Assembly (NCBI GenBank): GCA_017480035.1
Contig: JAFVBJ010000003.1
Coordinates: 1 to 64,000 of the forward strand
Length of the DNA stretch: 64,000 bases
DNA from: Candidatus Saccharimonadota bacterium
Lineage (GTDB): Bacteria; Patescibacteriota; Saccharimonadia; Saccharimonadales; Saccharimonadaceae
Direction: 5' to 3'
The translations under genes and the position numbers were made by a program. This document shows positions 17,360 to 26,800 of the stretch, piece by piece; position 1 is the first letter of the stretch; each line of letters starts with the position of its first letter. The notes under the pieces are model-generated. The model searched no databases, had not been told where the DNA came from, and was given only the letters and a program-made list of their open reading frames with translations.

Positions 17360-18001
17360 CTACATCCCGACCAAAAAGAAGAAAAAGTTCAAAATTGCTT
17401 GTTCCGCCTGCATCAAAAACGCCGAAAGATAAGATGAAAAGAAATAGACCACCACAATCACTATCAAAAGTCCCGTCGTATATTCCATTCTTTCCATAAA
17501 ATCCCTGATAAAATCCGGGGCGATCGCATAAAGCACACGCGAACCATCAAGCGGAGGAATCGGAATCAAATTAAAGAGACAAAACCCGAGATTCGTCACA
17601 ACAATCTGTACAAATACGTCCGAAGCGAAGCCACCTTGCACATCCACCCCTGTAAAATGCCACAATAAGAATGCCACGAGCGCCAATAAAAAGTTCATCG
17701 CCGGCCCAGCTATTGCTACTAGTGCCATCCCCCATGCCCCACCTTTCAAGTTTCTCCTATCAATCGGCACCGGTTTTGCGCCACCAAACACCGGACCACC
17801 AGAGATAAACAATAAAAGCGGCACCACAATCGACATCCAAGGGTCGATATGCACTAATGGATTTGGCGACAACCTTCCCTCATCTTTCGCCGTAGAATCT
17901 CCCAGCCAATATGCCACATACGCGTGTGCCATCTCATGAAGAATCATCGAAACCAAGATAATCACAAATACAACAAATATGTTCAGAATATCAACTTGCA
18001 T
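17360..18001 (-). CDS. Site-2 protease family (M50) membrane metalloprotease
   Basis: The 213-residue product has the zinc motif HEMAH (in LVSMILHEMAHAYVAYWLG) and the C-terminal NLIPIPPLDGSRV motif of the M50 family, with four to five membrane segments. It lacks a PDZ domain and matches the compact SpoIVFB/Rip-like class. Substrates are unknown. An upstream ATG at 18058 would add 19 residues. However, a TATAAT box (18008-18013, minus) ends six bases before the ATG at 18001, so that start is preferred and the mRNA should be leaderless. Confidence 0.9.
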   Translation of the reverse strand: MQVDILNIFVVFVIILVSMILHEMAHAYVAYWLGDSTAKDEGRLSPNPLVHIDPWMSIVVPLLLFISGGPVFGGAKPVPIDRRNLKGGAWGMALVAIAGPAMNFLLALVAFLLWHFTGVDVQGGFASDVFVQIVVTNLGFCLFNLIPIPPLDGSRVLYAIAPDFIRDFMERMEYTTGLLIVIVVVYFFSSYLSAFLMQAEQAILNFFFFLVGM

Positions 18002-18236
18002 ACGTCTATTATATACGAAATACGTCAAAAAAACGAAAAACTCCAAAAAATTATACACTTTTACCGCTTATGTTTATTTTTAAACACTTGTTTAGCTTTT
18101 TCGCTGTTTTGTATAATTTTTGTGTTCAAACTTTTCCCCTGTTATTTTTTGTATCATTTTTCCATTATTTTTCACAACATTTTTTGTTTTCTCGTACACA
18201 TATTCCAAAAACTCCGAACACTTATTTTATCGCTCA

Positions 18237-18266
18237 AAAAATCCCGTACACATATCCGGGATTTTT
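18237..18266 (-). terminator. Intrinsic terminator downstream of the MBL-like gene
   Basis: AAAAATCCCG (18237-18246) and CGGGATTTTT (18257-18266) form a 10-bp stem. On the minus strand the run of T lies directly after the stem. The remaining gap 18059-18236 is AT-rich with no gene. Confidence 0.8.
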
Positions 18267-18277
18267 CTGAATACTTT

Positions 18278-18736
18278 TTAGTTCAAGACTACAACTTCCA
18301 TTGCAGCCGGAAGGTCATCAATCTTCTTAACTTTCAACTTCTTCTCTGTTTTGGCCGTTAGTTTCAGCTCCGTCACCATACCATCAACATTCCCCATCGC
18401 AATAACTAGCTTTGGTGAAATTTCTCTCACTGCACGTACAGAAGTTGTACAAAGGACATCGGAAATACCGAGGTCATCGAGTCCATCTTCAATTCCACCC
18501 GTAATTCCAACGTGCACCCCAGATACCTCAACGTCGTAAATTGTCGAACTTTTATCCTCTCCGACGCCAATTCCACGAATCGTTGCCTCGCCAATCTCAA
18601 ATTCACCTGGTCCAGAGATGACTCCAACCGGCAAATCCGCCGAAATTGTCGATTCTGCGACATTGATTACAATTGTTTTTGACGCGGTTTTAATCGCGAT
18701 TTCATCTGGGTTTTTTGTTCCTTCGATTTCAAACAT
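18278..18736 (-). CDS. Degenerate metallo-beta-lactamase-fold protein
   Basis: The 152-residue product aligns by eye with CPR UlaG-like MBL-fold hydrolases over VISGPGEFEIGEATIRGIG and a following strand-rich part. It lacks the HxHxDH zinc motif and is shorter than usual (about 200 or more). It may be a non-catalytic binding or structural protein. It lies nine bases downstream of the HTH regulator gene and is likely co-transcribed. Confidence 0.6.
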   Translation of the reverse strand: MFEIEGTKNPDEIAIKTASKTIVINVAESTISADLPVGVISGPGEFEIGEATIRGIGVGEDKSSTIYDVEVSGVHVGITGGIEDGLDDLGISDVLCTTSVRAVREISPKLVIAMGNVDGMVTELKLTAKTEKKLKVKKIDDLPAAMEVVVLN

Positions 18737-18744
18737 AATACCTC

Positions 18745-19365
18745 CTATTTATTCTTTATAAAATCTTTTAACATTCCATCCGGATCATACGTATCCGAAA
18801 TTTCCATCATCATTACCTCTGAAATAAATCTGTCTTTCACCGACAAACGATAAGAAAAATCATCGGCCGAAAGAATCACATAATTCAGCGGCTTTCCCTG
18901 TTTCTTCTCGACTACTTCCGCCCAATGTGTCAATTTCTTCGTCTTGTCATCCCCCACAATCAAAAGGTCAATTCCCTCTTGCCCTGGTAAACGATTTGTT
19001 ACAATCAAGCATTTCAAGAATGCCTTGACCGGACGGACATATTCTTCCCATCCGCTCGGGCGCACTTCTGCATCTTCAACTGTCACACTCTTCATCGAGA
19101 ACAACTCAGATAACGCATATGCATACGGATGCTTCATATTCGCCGAATAATACACTTTATTATCATAAGTTTCATTCTTAATAATCCCTATCCCCTCAAG
19201 ATTCAAAAGTTCCCGACGAACCGAATGAATCTGCTCCTCAATCACACGCGTCATCTCGCGCACATAATAAGATTTTTCCGGCATCCCAAAAAGTAACGCG
19301 AGCAATTTCGTTCTCGTTCTTGAGCCGAAAAGTTTTTCAAGTGGTGTACTATTTTCTTTTGCCAT
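18745..19365 (-). CDS. Winged-helix transcriptional regulator
   Basis: The first ~85 residues (LFGSRTRTKLLALLFGMP, YYVREMTRVIEEQIHSVRREL) form an ArsR-like winged helix. The C-terminal part (residues ~105-200) with IDLLIVGDD recalls a nucleotidyltransferase-like fold seen in similar CPR regulators. DNA targets are unknown. It precedes the MBL-like gene in a probable two-gene operon. A GAGAG Shine-Dalgarno precedes the ATG. Confidence 0.75.
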   Translation of the reverse strand: MAKENSTPLEKLFGSRTRTKLLALLFGMPEKSYYVREMTRVIEEQIHSVRRELLNLEGIGIIKNETYDNKVYYSANMKHPYAYALSELFSMKSVTVEDAEVRPSGWEEYVRPVKAFLKCLIVTNRLPGQEGIDLLIVGDDKTKKLTHWAEVVEKKQGKPLNYVILSADDFSYRLSVKDRFISEVMMMEISDTYDPDGMLKDFIKNK

Positions 19366-19416
19366 ATATTTTACTCTCTTTGTATAACTTTATTGTATCA
19401 CAAAAGAATAAAATTT

Positions 19417-20190
19417 TTAAGCAAGTTTTGATAAAATTTCTTGTTCAATTTCCGAGAGGCGACACCATTTTATCTCTTTATTTCTCTTAAACCATGTCAT
19501 CTGTCGCTTCGCCAAATGCCAATCGTCATATATATTTTGTTCAATCGCTTCATCCAAACTTATTTCCCCGTTCAAATATTTCCACGCAAATTGATAAATA
19601 TTGCTTTTCATCGCCTGCAAGTCCCATCCATATTTCGACACTAAAAATTTCGTCTCCTCAAATAGCTCCAAACAATACATCTTCTTCTCTCGAAGCGCAA
19701 TTCTCTCTCTAAGCTCATCCGGCTCCCAAGAAATCCCAAAAACCAAATAATCTTTACTCATCCGCAAACGATCTTTATACTCGCCCGCATTTTCCTTCCC
19801 CTCCGGAGTACCATGTTTATCATCTTTATTCGAACCGTCAAATTGATAGTCAAAAACTAACGCATCGACATACAAACCTGTTCCGCCCGCAATAATCGGC
19901 ACATGTCCTCGCGCTCGAATTTCAGAAATTTTAGAAGTAGCATATTCTTTAAAATCCACCACCGTAAATCTCTCGCCCGGCTCCACCAAATCAATCCCAA
20001 AATGCGGCACAAAGTCCATCTCAGAAATCGAAGGCTTCGCCGTCCCAATATCCATATATTTATATATTGCCCGCGAATCTGCCGAAATCACCTCTCCACC
20101 GATTTTTTTCGCCAGCGAAATGGCGGCGCCAGTTTTTCCTGACGCCGTCGGACCTACAATGACAATAACCGGGCCTTTATAGGTTTGCAA
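19417..20190 (-). CDS. miaA: tRNA dimethylallyltransferase
   Basis: MiaA adds a dimethylallyl group to A37 of tRNAs that read U-starting codons. The P-loop GPTASGKTGAAISLAK, the ISADSRAIYKYMDIGTAKP motif and AGGTGLYVDAL are present, as is the C-terminal AKRQMTWFKRN. At 257 residues it is shorter than the E. coli enzyme (316), mostly in the helical insert. It overlaps the 3' end of thrS by 14 bases. Confidence 0.93.
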   Translation of the reverse strand: MQTYKGPVIVIVGPTASGKTGAAISLAKKIGGEVISADSRAIYKYMDIGTAKPSISEMDFVPHFGIDLVEPGERFTVVDFKEYATSKISEIRARGHVPIIAGGTGLYVDALVFDYQFDGSNKDDKHGTPEGKENAGEYKDRLRMSKDYLVFGISWEPDELRERIALREKKMYCLELFEETKFLVSKYGWDLQAMKSNIYQFAWKYLNGEISLDEAIEQNIYDDWHLAKRQMTWFKRNKEIKWCRLSEIEQEILSKLA

Positions 20191-21940
20191 GATATTCTCC
20201 GAGCTTAGACAGCTTCACTTTTTCTTCTTTGTCACGAAGACGCACCGAGACTTCCTTTGCCTCAATATCTTTCGGACCAACGATTAAGACGCAAGGAATT
20301 TTCATCTCAGTTGCGCGACGAATTTTCTTTCCCAGCGAATCATCCGAATCATCAACCGTATAACGAATTTCATTGTGTTTCAAAGGTTTTTCAAGCACGA
20401 CCGAATCAAGAATCTCACGAATTTCCGAAACATAGTCGGAAACTTGGTCATTCACAGTCAAAACTCGCACCATCTCCGGCGCTGCCCAGAATGGGAACCA
20501 GCCACCAGTGTGTTCGATAAAGACCGACATAAATCGCTCAATTGAACCAAGTGTTGCATGATGAATCATCACTGGACGCTCTTTTTCGCCCTTTTCATTC
20601 GTAAATTCAAGTTCAAATCTCTCTGGTTGGACAAAGTCGAGCTGGACCGTTGCAACTTGATGTTCGCGTCCAATTGCATCCTCGGCCATAAAATCAATTT
20701 TCGGACCATAGAATGCAGCCTCACCTTCCATTTCAAAATATTCGAGTTTATTGTCGATAGCGGCTTGCTTAATCTGTTTCTGCGCCATCTCCCAGAGTTT
20801 TTTGTCCCCGAGGTATTTATCCTCATCGCTTCGATAAGAAAGACGCGCGCGAAGCTTATTCATCCCCACCGTCGAATAAAGCTCTCGCACAATCGCAACG
20901 AGCCTCTGAATCTCATCTTTAATTTGAGTTGTACGACAGAAAACGTGTGAATCGTCTTGCGTCAAAGAACGAACCCTCGAAAGACCGCCAAGCTCACCGG
21001 TTTTCTCGTCGCGATAATCTGTTGTCGGCTCCATATAGCGCACCGGCATCTCACGATAAGTGCGAGGACGCGACGCAAAAATCTGTGCGTGATGCGGGCA
21101 GTTCATCGGCTTCAAAGCGAATTCATCACCATTAACCTGCGACTTCACCATGAAAAGTTCGTCACCAAACTTTGCGAAGTGTCCAGAAGTTTTATAAAGG
21201 TCAGTTTTCGTAATATGTGGCGTCCAAACGCGCTCAAATCCAGCTTCTTTACGAAGCGAAAGTGAGTAATTTGCGAGAACGTCACGAAGTACGGTACCTC
21301 TAGGGCTGAAAAGCGGGAGACCAGCACCAACGAGATCCGAGAAGCAGAAAAGGTCGAGCTCTTTGCCAAGTTTTCTATGGTCGCGAGCTTTTGCTTCCTC
21401 TTGGCGCTTCAAATATTCATCAAGTTCTTCCTGAGTTTCAAAAGCGACGCCATAGATTCTCGTAAGCATCTGACGCTTCTCGTCACCGCGCCAATAAGCT
21501 CCAGCAACTTTATTAAGCTTAAACGGGCCACATTCCGACGTATTTTCGACGTGCGGACCTTTACACAAATCTGAGAAAATCTCTCCGAGGTCATAGAAAG
21601 AGATTTTCTCTCCTTCTGGAAGCTCCTCGATTAATTCTTTCTTTAAATCTTGTTTTTGTTCAATTGCCCAGTTCATCGCCTCTTCACGACTCACTTCGCG
21701 ATAAGTCATCGGAAGTTTGCGAGCGACAATTCCGCGCATTTTCTTTTCAATACGAGCGAGGTCAGTCTCTGTCACCTTTGTTGTACCGAAGTCGATATCG
21801 TAGTAAAATCCTGTGTCGATTGCAGGACCGATACCAAATTTAGCTTCTGGATACATCTCACGCACGGCTGCCGCCAAGACATGAGAAAGGGTGTGACGCA
21901 TTTTCATCACGATACTTTGTTCGTTTTCCTCTTTACTCAT
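20177..21940 (-). CDS. thrS: Threonyl-tRNA synthetase lacking the TGS domain
   Basis: The enzyme charges tRNA-Thr. The 587-residue product begins directly with the editing (second additional) domain (MRHTLSHVLAAAVREMYP) and lacks the ~60-residue N-terminal TGS domain of E. coli ThrRS (642). The class II core has the zinc ligand Cys in MNCPHH, motif 2 in the MRYMEPTTDYRDEKTGELG region, and motif 3 HATLGSIERFMSVFIE. The anticodon-binding domain follows. An AAAGG Shine-Dalgarno precedes ATG, and a TATAAT box lies further upstream. Confidence 0.96.
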   Translation of the reverse strand: MSKEENEQSIVMKMRHTLSHVLAAAVREMYPEAKFGIGPAIDTGFYYDIDFGTTKVTETDLARIEKKMRGIVARKLPMTYREVSREEAMNWAIEQKQDLKKELIEELPEGEKISFYDLGEIFSDLCKGPHVENTSECGPFKLNKVAGAYWRGDEKRQMLTRIYGVAFETQEELDEYLKRQEEAKARDHRKLGKELDLFCFSDLVGAGLPLFSPRGTVLRDVLANYSLSLRKEAGFERVWTPHITKTDLYKTSGHFAKFGDELFMVKSQVNGDEFALKPMNCPHHAQIFASRPRTYREMPVRYMEPTTDYRDEKTGELGGLSRVRSLTQDDSHVFCRTTQIKDEIQRLVAIVRELYSTVGMNKLRARLSYRSDEDKYLGDKKLWEMAQKQIKQAAIDNKLEYFEMEGEAAFYGPKIDFMAEDAIGREHQVATVQLDFVQPERFELEFTNEKGEKERPVMIHHATLGSIERFMSVFIEHTGGWFPFWAAPEMVRVLTVNDQVSDYVSEIREILDSVVLEKPLKHNEIRYTVDDSDDSLGKKIRRATEMKIPCVLIVGPKDIEAKEVSVRLRDKEEKVKLSKLGEYLANL

Positions 21941-21996
21941 ATAAAACCTTTTTATTAACTCTTTTATTATACCACAAAAAACGGGCTTTGACCCGA

Positions 21997-22073
21997 TGGT
22001 GGGTGATGAGGGGCTCGAACCCCCGACCTTCTCGGTGTAAACGAGACGCTCTAGCCAACTGAGCTAATCACCC
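21997..22073 (-). tRNA. tRNA-Val (TAC)
   Basis: The cloverleaf has acceptor GGGTGAT/ATCACCC, D-arm GCTC/GAGC and anticodon stem TCTCG/CGAGA with loop TTTACAC (anticodon TAC). The T-arm is GGGGG/CCCCT-like with TTCGAG. Discriminator A and CCA are encoded. It reads GTA and, by wobble, other Val codons. Confidence 0.96.
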
Positions 22074-22085
22074 ACAACTTAAAAA

Positions 22086-22114
22086 ATTATATCACACTAT
22101 TCATCATCTTGCAA
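22086..22114 (-). promoter_or_regulatory. tRNA-Val promoter
   Basis: On the minus strand TTGCAA (22114-22109), 17 bases, TATAAT (22091-22086), just upstream of the tRNA. Confidence 0.7.
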
Positions 22115-22169
22115 AATGACAGTATGCTGATAATTCCTGTGACAATCCGTTTATGATAAAATATACTTA

Positions 22170-23459
22170 ATGAAGACATTTATTATTCTCACATCCCTAG
22201 TTATTTCAATTTTCGGCTTTGCCGGTGGTGGCGGTTCAAGCAGTAGCGGTGGCGGTGGCGGTAGCCACTCATCAAGCAGTCATTCGAGCAGTAGTTCTAG
22301 CAGCAGCCGTTCAAGCAGTAGCGGCAAATCTTCCCCTGTCGCATTAATTATTGCTATTGCCGTCTACGGCGGGTTCTTCGTCTTCATTTATATATTATTA
22401 AAAAATGCAAGAAAGAAACAAATCGCAAATAGACTCGCCGAAGAAAAACAACTCAAATCCCTCGACCGCAACACGTCTGAAAAAGAAAAATGGATTCATG
22501 AAGAAGCTAAACGAATTTTCATAGCCTATCAAAAAGATTGGTCTGACTATAACCTTGAAAACATCAAATTATACACCACCGAACGGTATTTTGAACATGC
22601 AGCCTTAATGCTCGACGCTATCGATCGCACCGGTCGCCGAAACGTCGTCAAAAAACTTACTGTTTCCCGTGTCATCCTCTACGATGCGGTTAATGATGAT
22701 GAAATAAAAAATCCAGTAAAACTCAAAGTCATGTTTAAATTTAATGGCACCGACACTATTGAAGACGTCAAAACTAAACAACTCATAAGCAGCGATGACG
22801 CCGTTGATGTTATCGAATATTGGAATTTCATTTACGACGGCAAGACATTAAAGCTCGATGGCATTACCCAGTCCACCGAATCCACTCCGCACCTCCTCGA
22901 AAGTATTGCGAACTTCGCAAAAGAAAACCATTTATTCTACAGCCCAGATTGGGGTCGTCTCGCCCTTCCGGCAAAAGGCATAATTTTCCGCGGACCAACC
23001 CCGTATCTTCTTACGACTGCGGACGTCAACAACCATGTCGTCGGCAAATGGAATGACTGTCTTGTCCAAATGTATACTTATTCCATGGTCCCAGGTCCAT
23101 TTAGCTCATATTACATCGTCGGGCAAATCAACGTCAAAAAATCTTATCAAGGGGTTATTGTCCAATCTGAAAAAGCCAAAAAGATTAAAAAACCAAAGGA
23201 TTATAAAAAGTTCAATCTTGAGTGGGACGATTTTAACAGACGCTATACCGTCTACGCATCCAGCCAAGATGCAATTCCGGCTCTTGAGCTCTTAAATCCT
23301 GGTTTTATGGCTAAACTATACGACAAAAACTTGCCATATAATCTTGAAGTTAAAGACAATGTCATCTATATCTTTGCAAAAGTTGAGTCCGCTAAAGAAG
23401 AAGATTACAAAGAACTCTTCGACATCCTCACCGAAGCCTATAAAGAACTCAAAATTTAA
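22170..23459 (+). CDS. Tim44-like domain membrane protein with Ser/Gly-rich N-terminus
   Basis: The 429-residue product has an N-terminal hydrophobic segment and a low-complexity Gly/Ser stretch (residues ~19-52), then a membrane helix (~56-78). A Tim44-like domain follows (IHEEAKRIFIAYQKDWSDYNLENIKLY region, ~107-230), then a C-terminal DUF3137-like part (~330-429, RRYTVYASSQDAIPALELL). Tim44-like domains are found in many bacterial membrane proteins of unknown role; lipid or protein binding is suspected. Surface placement is inferred. It stands alone between tRNA-Val and convergent genes. Confidence 0.7.
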   Translation: MKTFIILTSLVISIFGFAGGGGSSSSGGGGGSHSSSSHSSSSSSSSRSSSSGKSSPVALIIAIAVYGGFFVFIYILLKNARKKQIANRLAEEKQLKSLDRNTSEKEKWIHEEAKRIFIAYQKDWSDYNLENIKLYTTERYFEHAALMLDAIDRTGRRNVVKKLTVSRVILYDAVNDDEIKNPVKLKVMFKFNGTDTIEDVKTKQLISSDDAVDVIEYWNFIYDGKTLKLDGITQSTESTPHLLESIANFAKENHLFYSPDWGRLALPAKGIIFRGPTPYLLTTADVNNHVVGKWNDCLVQMYTYSMVPGPFSSYYIVGQINVKKSYQGVIVQSEKAKKIKKPKDYKKFNLEWDDFNRRYTVYASSQDAIPALELLNPGFMAKLYDKNLPYNLEVKDNVIYIFAKVESAKEEDYKELFDILTEAYKELKI

Positions 23460-23884
23460 TCAGTCATATCTTTCGGCACCATAATCATCGTCCCAATAAT
23501 CGAGAACGAAAGTCCTAATCCAACGAAAATATACGGAAACGCCGAAATATTCATCGTCAGATATATCGCCACAAATCCCAAAAACAGAAAATTCACGACC
23601 ACTGAGAAAATCTCCGCCGCATTCTTCTCTTTAATTTGCAACATCATAATCTCAATCGCCAACAAAAACGCGAAAATCACACCGTACAAAATCCCAATTC
23701 CAGAAATTTTATATGGTTCCGTCACAGCCGGTTTCAAAAGCATCCCTTCGATTCCCGTCATCCAAGCTCCCATCGTCACAATAAGAAGTGAAAAATTCAC
23801 GAGCGAAAAAATCGTGAACAAAATATTTATCACCTTAACAACAACATTTCTAACCGGAATTTTATCTGTCGACCTCTTTTTCAT
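23456..23884 (-). CDS. Four-helix membrane protein of unknown function
   Basis: The product (142 residues from this start) begins with a basic segment (MKKRSTDKIPVRN) and has four membrane segments. No family is recognised. A longer frame starts at 23908, but a TATAAT box (23891-23896, minus) overlaps that extension and ends six bases before the ATG at 23884, so the shorter start is preferred. It converges with the Tim44-like gene, overlapping it by four bases, and diverges from ndk. Confidence 0.65.
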   Translation of the reverse strand: MKKRSTDKIPVRNVVVKVINILFTIFSLVNFSLLIVTMGAWMTGIEGMLLKPAVTEPYKISGIGILYGVIFAFLLAIEIMMLQIKEKNAAEIFSVVVNFLFLGFVAIYLTMNISAFPYIFVGLGLSFSIIGTMIMVPKDMTD

Positions 23885-23948
23885 ATTTTCATTATACCAC
23901 CATTTCAAAATCTTATGCTATAATATCCCTAATAATTAAGGAGTAAAA

Positions 23949-24482
23949 ATGGCACAAAAAATTAACTCAAAAGATTTAGTCCAAAGAACTCTCGTTCTCT
24001 GCAAACCTGACGCCGTCCAACGTGGCATCGTCGGCGAAATCATCCAACGCTTCGAACGCGTCGGTCTTAAAATCGTCGGTATTAAAATGGTCGCCCCAGA
24101 CGCCGAACTCTATGAAAAACACTACGAAGAAATCGGCAAACTCATCACTCGTCGTGGCGAACAAACTTTCCGTTACAACTTGAACTACATGCTTACAGGT
24201 CCAGTCATCGCTATCTGTCTTGAAGGTATCGAAGCTGTCGAACTCGTCCGCAAAATCGTCGGCCCAACCGAACCAAAATCCGCTCCAATGGGCACCATCC
24301 GCGGCGATTATTCCCACATGAGCTTCGGCTACTCTGATGCAAAGGGTATCGGCGTTCCTAACCTCGTCCACGCTTCTGGCTCCGTCGAAGAAGCTAAAGA
24401 AGAAGTAAAACTCTGGTTCACCGAAGCAGAAACCTACGATTACGAAGATCTTTCCGAAAAATACACTCGCGGTAATTTTTAA
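23949..24482 (+). CDS. ndk: Nucleoside diphosphate kinase
   Basis: Ndk transfers phosphate from NTPs to NDPs through a phosphohistidine. The core RTLVLCKPDAVQRGIVGEII, GTIRGDY, and the active-site NLVHASGS with its His are present. At 177 residues it is longer than usual (about 140-150), with an N-terminal lead, a 15-20-residue insert (SHMSFGYSDAKGIGVP) before the active-site His, and a C-terminal tail. A TATAAT box and an AAGGAG Shine-Dalgarno precede the ATG. Confidence 0.95.
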   Translation: MAQKINSKDLVQRTLVLCKPDAVQRGIVGEIIQRFERVGLKIVGIKMVAPDAELYEKHYEEIGKLITRRGEQTFRYNLNYMLTGPVIAICLEGIEAVELVRKIVGPTEPKSAPMGTIRGDYSHMSFGYSDAKGIGVPNLVHASGSVEEAKEEVKLWFTEAETYDYEDLSEKYTRGNF

Positions 24483-24494
24483 ATAATAAAAGAC

Positions 24495-24599
24495 AAAAAC
24501 AGTAGTTCTACGACCTTTAGCGACAACGGGAGCGTTTTTAGCGAGCCCGTCCCGTAACGACGGGGTCGGGCGAAGCGGGGAGTAGAATTACTGTTTTTT
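24495..24599. terminator. Bidirectional multi-hairpin terminator after ndk
   Basis: AAAAACAGTAGTTCTAC and GTAGAATTACTGTTTTTT pair as the outer stem. A GC-rich interior hairpin (GCCCG..CCCGT with ACGGG..CGGGC) sits inside. Runs of A and T on the two sides allow termination of ndk (plus) and of the gene ending at 24606 (minus). Confidence 0.7.
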
Positions 24600-24605
24600 A
24601 TTTCA

Positions 24606-25808
24606 TTATTCACAAACTACCGACGTGAGCATCTCTTTGCATCCCCCAACCGTCGTATTGTAATTGTTTTGATATGTCTCGCGCACATAATTATAAAATT
24701 CTTCGAATTTCGCATAAAGTTTTGCCGTATCAACCAACTCTAAAGGATAAAGCTCCGAAATATCCGGCTCATTTTCCTTTTTCCAAGTATTAAATTCCTG
24801 CTGTTTTTTCTTCATTTCCTCGTTCAACGCATTCAAATCTTCCCCAGTATTATTTCCGTGATGAAAATATGCATTTGCCGCATCAGCTGCCGCTTTTTTA
24901 AGCTCATACCACTTTTCTGCATACTCCTTAAATTCTTTCACGTCCGAACTCGTCAAAATTTCCACTGCTTTTTTCAAATCACTATCCGGCCAGCTTTCTG
25001 AATACGTCGTATCTCCCGAAGCCTCCGCCTTAATCCATTCGTGCCAAGTCGAATATTTATCAAGCGTTTCATTGACATCTTTATTCCCCTCTTTTGCCGC
25101 CGCAATCGCTGTTTTAAGCGTTTCATATCGCCTACGGATTTCCTCATCACGCAGCACTCCAGCCGTATCGCCAACTTTCGTCACCACTGAATCCGAAATT
25201 CCCTCGGCAATCACTTTACAAGCCTCAACATAACCGTTAAACGTGTCATTCGCCGTATATTCATTATTCACATATTCCGCAACTTTATCGCAGTTCGCAT
25301 CCGAACGCAATTTTTGCATCTCATTTCGAAGTTCTTTCGCTGCAAGATATGTTCCCGAATAATCCGTCTTAAACGCTCCCGTGAGAACCCCAAAAACAAT
25401 AATTCCTCCGATAATTAGAACTATCGCGCTCGGAATCGAAATCAAAAGAATTTTCTTCTTCGTCGACATTTTCGTCCTAGCATGTTTCCACCTCTCACGC
25501 ATCGACGGCGTTTTCGGTTTCTCGATTTTTTTCATATGCTCATTTGGACCATATCCAACCGGAAAACCATTGTCCGGCGTCTCTAGCTTCTTCTCAACCA
25601 CCACCGAACTTCCCGTCAAAGGTTCAACAACTTGCACAACTTCCGATTCGGCTATCACCGAATTACCGAATTGCGCTTTCGCTGCCGCCTCTGCTTCAGC
25701 TCCATGTAACGGATTCATATCAATATGTGAATCCTTCACTTCCGGATCATACGAGACATTCTCAGCTTGCTGAACTTCAGGAGCGATGCCCTGCTCTTTG
25801 TTTTCCAT
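24606..25808 (-). CDS. Single-pass membrane protein with helical extracellular domain
   Basis: The 400-residue product has an acidic, disordered cytoplasmic N-terminus (~1-90), a basic patch (RERWKHARTKMSTKKK) and one membrane helix (~120-142). A helix-rich outer domain of about 255 residues contains four Cys that may form disulfides (DANCDKV, VEACKV, GGCKEM, VVCE). No family is recognised. A TATAAT box (25815-25820, minus) lies six bases before ATG, so it is leaderless. Its promoter is back to back with that of the recombinase gene. Confidence 0.7.
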   Translation of the reverse strand: MENKEQGIAPEVQQAENVSYDPEVKDSHIDMNPLHGAEAEAAAKAQFGNSVIAESEVVQVVEPLTGSSVVVEKKLETPDNGFPVGYGPNEHMKKIEKPKTPSMRERWKHARTKMSTKKKILLISIPSAIVLIIGGIIVFGVLTGAFKTDYSGTYLAAKELRNEMQKLRSDANCDKVAEYVNNEYTANDTFNGYVEACKVIAEGISDSVVTKVGDTAGVLRDEEIRRRYETLKTAIAAAKEGNKDVNETLDKYSTWHEWIKAEASGDTTYSESWPDSDLKKAVEILTSSDVKEFKEYAEKWYELKKAAADAANAYFHHGNNTGEDLNALNEEMKKKQQEFNTWKKENEPDISELYPLELVDTAKLYAKFEEFYNYVRETYQNNYNTTVGGCKEMLTSVVCE

Positions 25809-25849
25809 ATCTTGATTATATCATATCTTGCTTATGGTATAATAAAAAT

Positions 25850-26788
25850 ATGTATGTTTCTGATTTAATTCCCGAATTTCTCCAGAGCCTCGAAGTTGAA
25901 AAAGGCCGCTCTCTCTACACTACTCGAAACTACGAGTTATATCTGAACCGTTTTTATGAACTCTGCTCCGAAGACATGACACGCGAACTCGAACCAAAAG
26001 ACATCACTCCCGAAATGCTCCGAAAATATCGCCTGAAGCTCAACCGTTTTGAAGACAACCAAAACCACGAACGCCTCTCGACTTTGACTCAAAGCTATCA
26101 CCTCATCGCTCTCCGCGGTTTTCTGAAATATTTGTCCAAACGTGGCATCAAATCTCTCGATCCGACCCTCGTCGACCTTCCCCACGCCGTAAAAAAACAA
26201 GTCACATTTCTCCATTACGACGAAATTGAACGCTTACTCGCTGAAATCCCTATCGACACCGAAACTGGGCTCAGAGATCGCGCCATCATCGAGCTGCTTT
26301 TCTCCGGTGGACTTCGTGTTTCTGAACTTTGCAACTTAAATCGCGATTCAATTAATCTCGAGCGTCGCGAATTCGTTGTTCGCGGTAAAGGTCGAAAAGA
26401 CCGTCCAATCTTCATCGACCAATCGACCGCCGACTGCATAAAAGATTATCTCGACTACCGCACCGATTCCCTCCCGGCTCTCTTTCTTAACAACTCCAAA
26501 AATCTCCAAACTCCCTCGACCTCTGGTGACTATCGCCGCTTAACTCCGCGCAGTATCGAGCGCATCGTCCAAAATTACGCCAGAAAAGCCGGTATCACAA
26601 AGCACGTCACGCCTCACACTCTTCGCCATTCTTTCGCGACCGACCTCTTAATGAACGGCGCCGACATCCGCTCCGTCCAATCTCTCCTCGGCCATGCCAA
26701 CATCAGCACCACCCAAATCTACACTCACGTCACCGACCCGCACCTTCGCGAAGTACACGAACGTTTTCACACCGAAACAAAGGAGTAG
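25850..26788 (+). CDS. Xer-type tyrosine recombinase
   Basis: Tyrosine recombinases of this class resolve chromosome dimers at dif sites. The 312-residue product has the SAM-like N-terminal domain (residues ~1-100). The catalytic R-K-H-R-H-Y set is visible: SGGLRVSEL, VRGKGRKDRP, HTLRHSFAT, LGHANISTTQIYTHV. Size and layout fit XerC/XerD/XerA rather than phage integrase. A longer upstream frame exists, but the TATAAT box at 25838-25843 lies six bases before this ATG, so this start is preferred and the mRNA is leaderless. Confidence 0.9.
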   Translation: MYVSDLIPEFLQSLEVEKGRSLYTTRNYELYLNRFYELCSEDMTRELEPKDITPEMLRKYRLKLNRFEDNQNHERLSTLTQSYHLIALRGFLKYLSKRGIKSLDPTLVDLPHAVKKQVTFLHYDEIERLLAEIPIDTETGLRDRAIIELLFSGGLRVSELCNLNRDSINLERREFVVRGKGRKDRPIFIDQSTADCIKDYLDYRTDSLPALFLNNSKNLQTPSTSGDYRRLTPRSIERIVQNYARKAGITKHVTPHTLRHSFATDLLMNGADIRSVQSLLGHANISTTQIYTHVTDPHLREVHERFHTETKE

Positions 26789-26800
26789 TATAATAAACTT

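Noticed and set aside
25850-26788. Phage integrase marking a prophage
   Set aside because: Size and motifs fit a chromosomal Xer recombinase, and no phage genes lie nearby.
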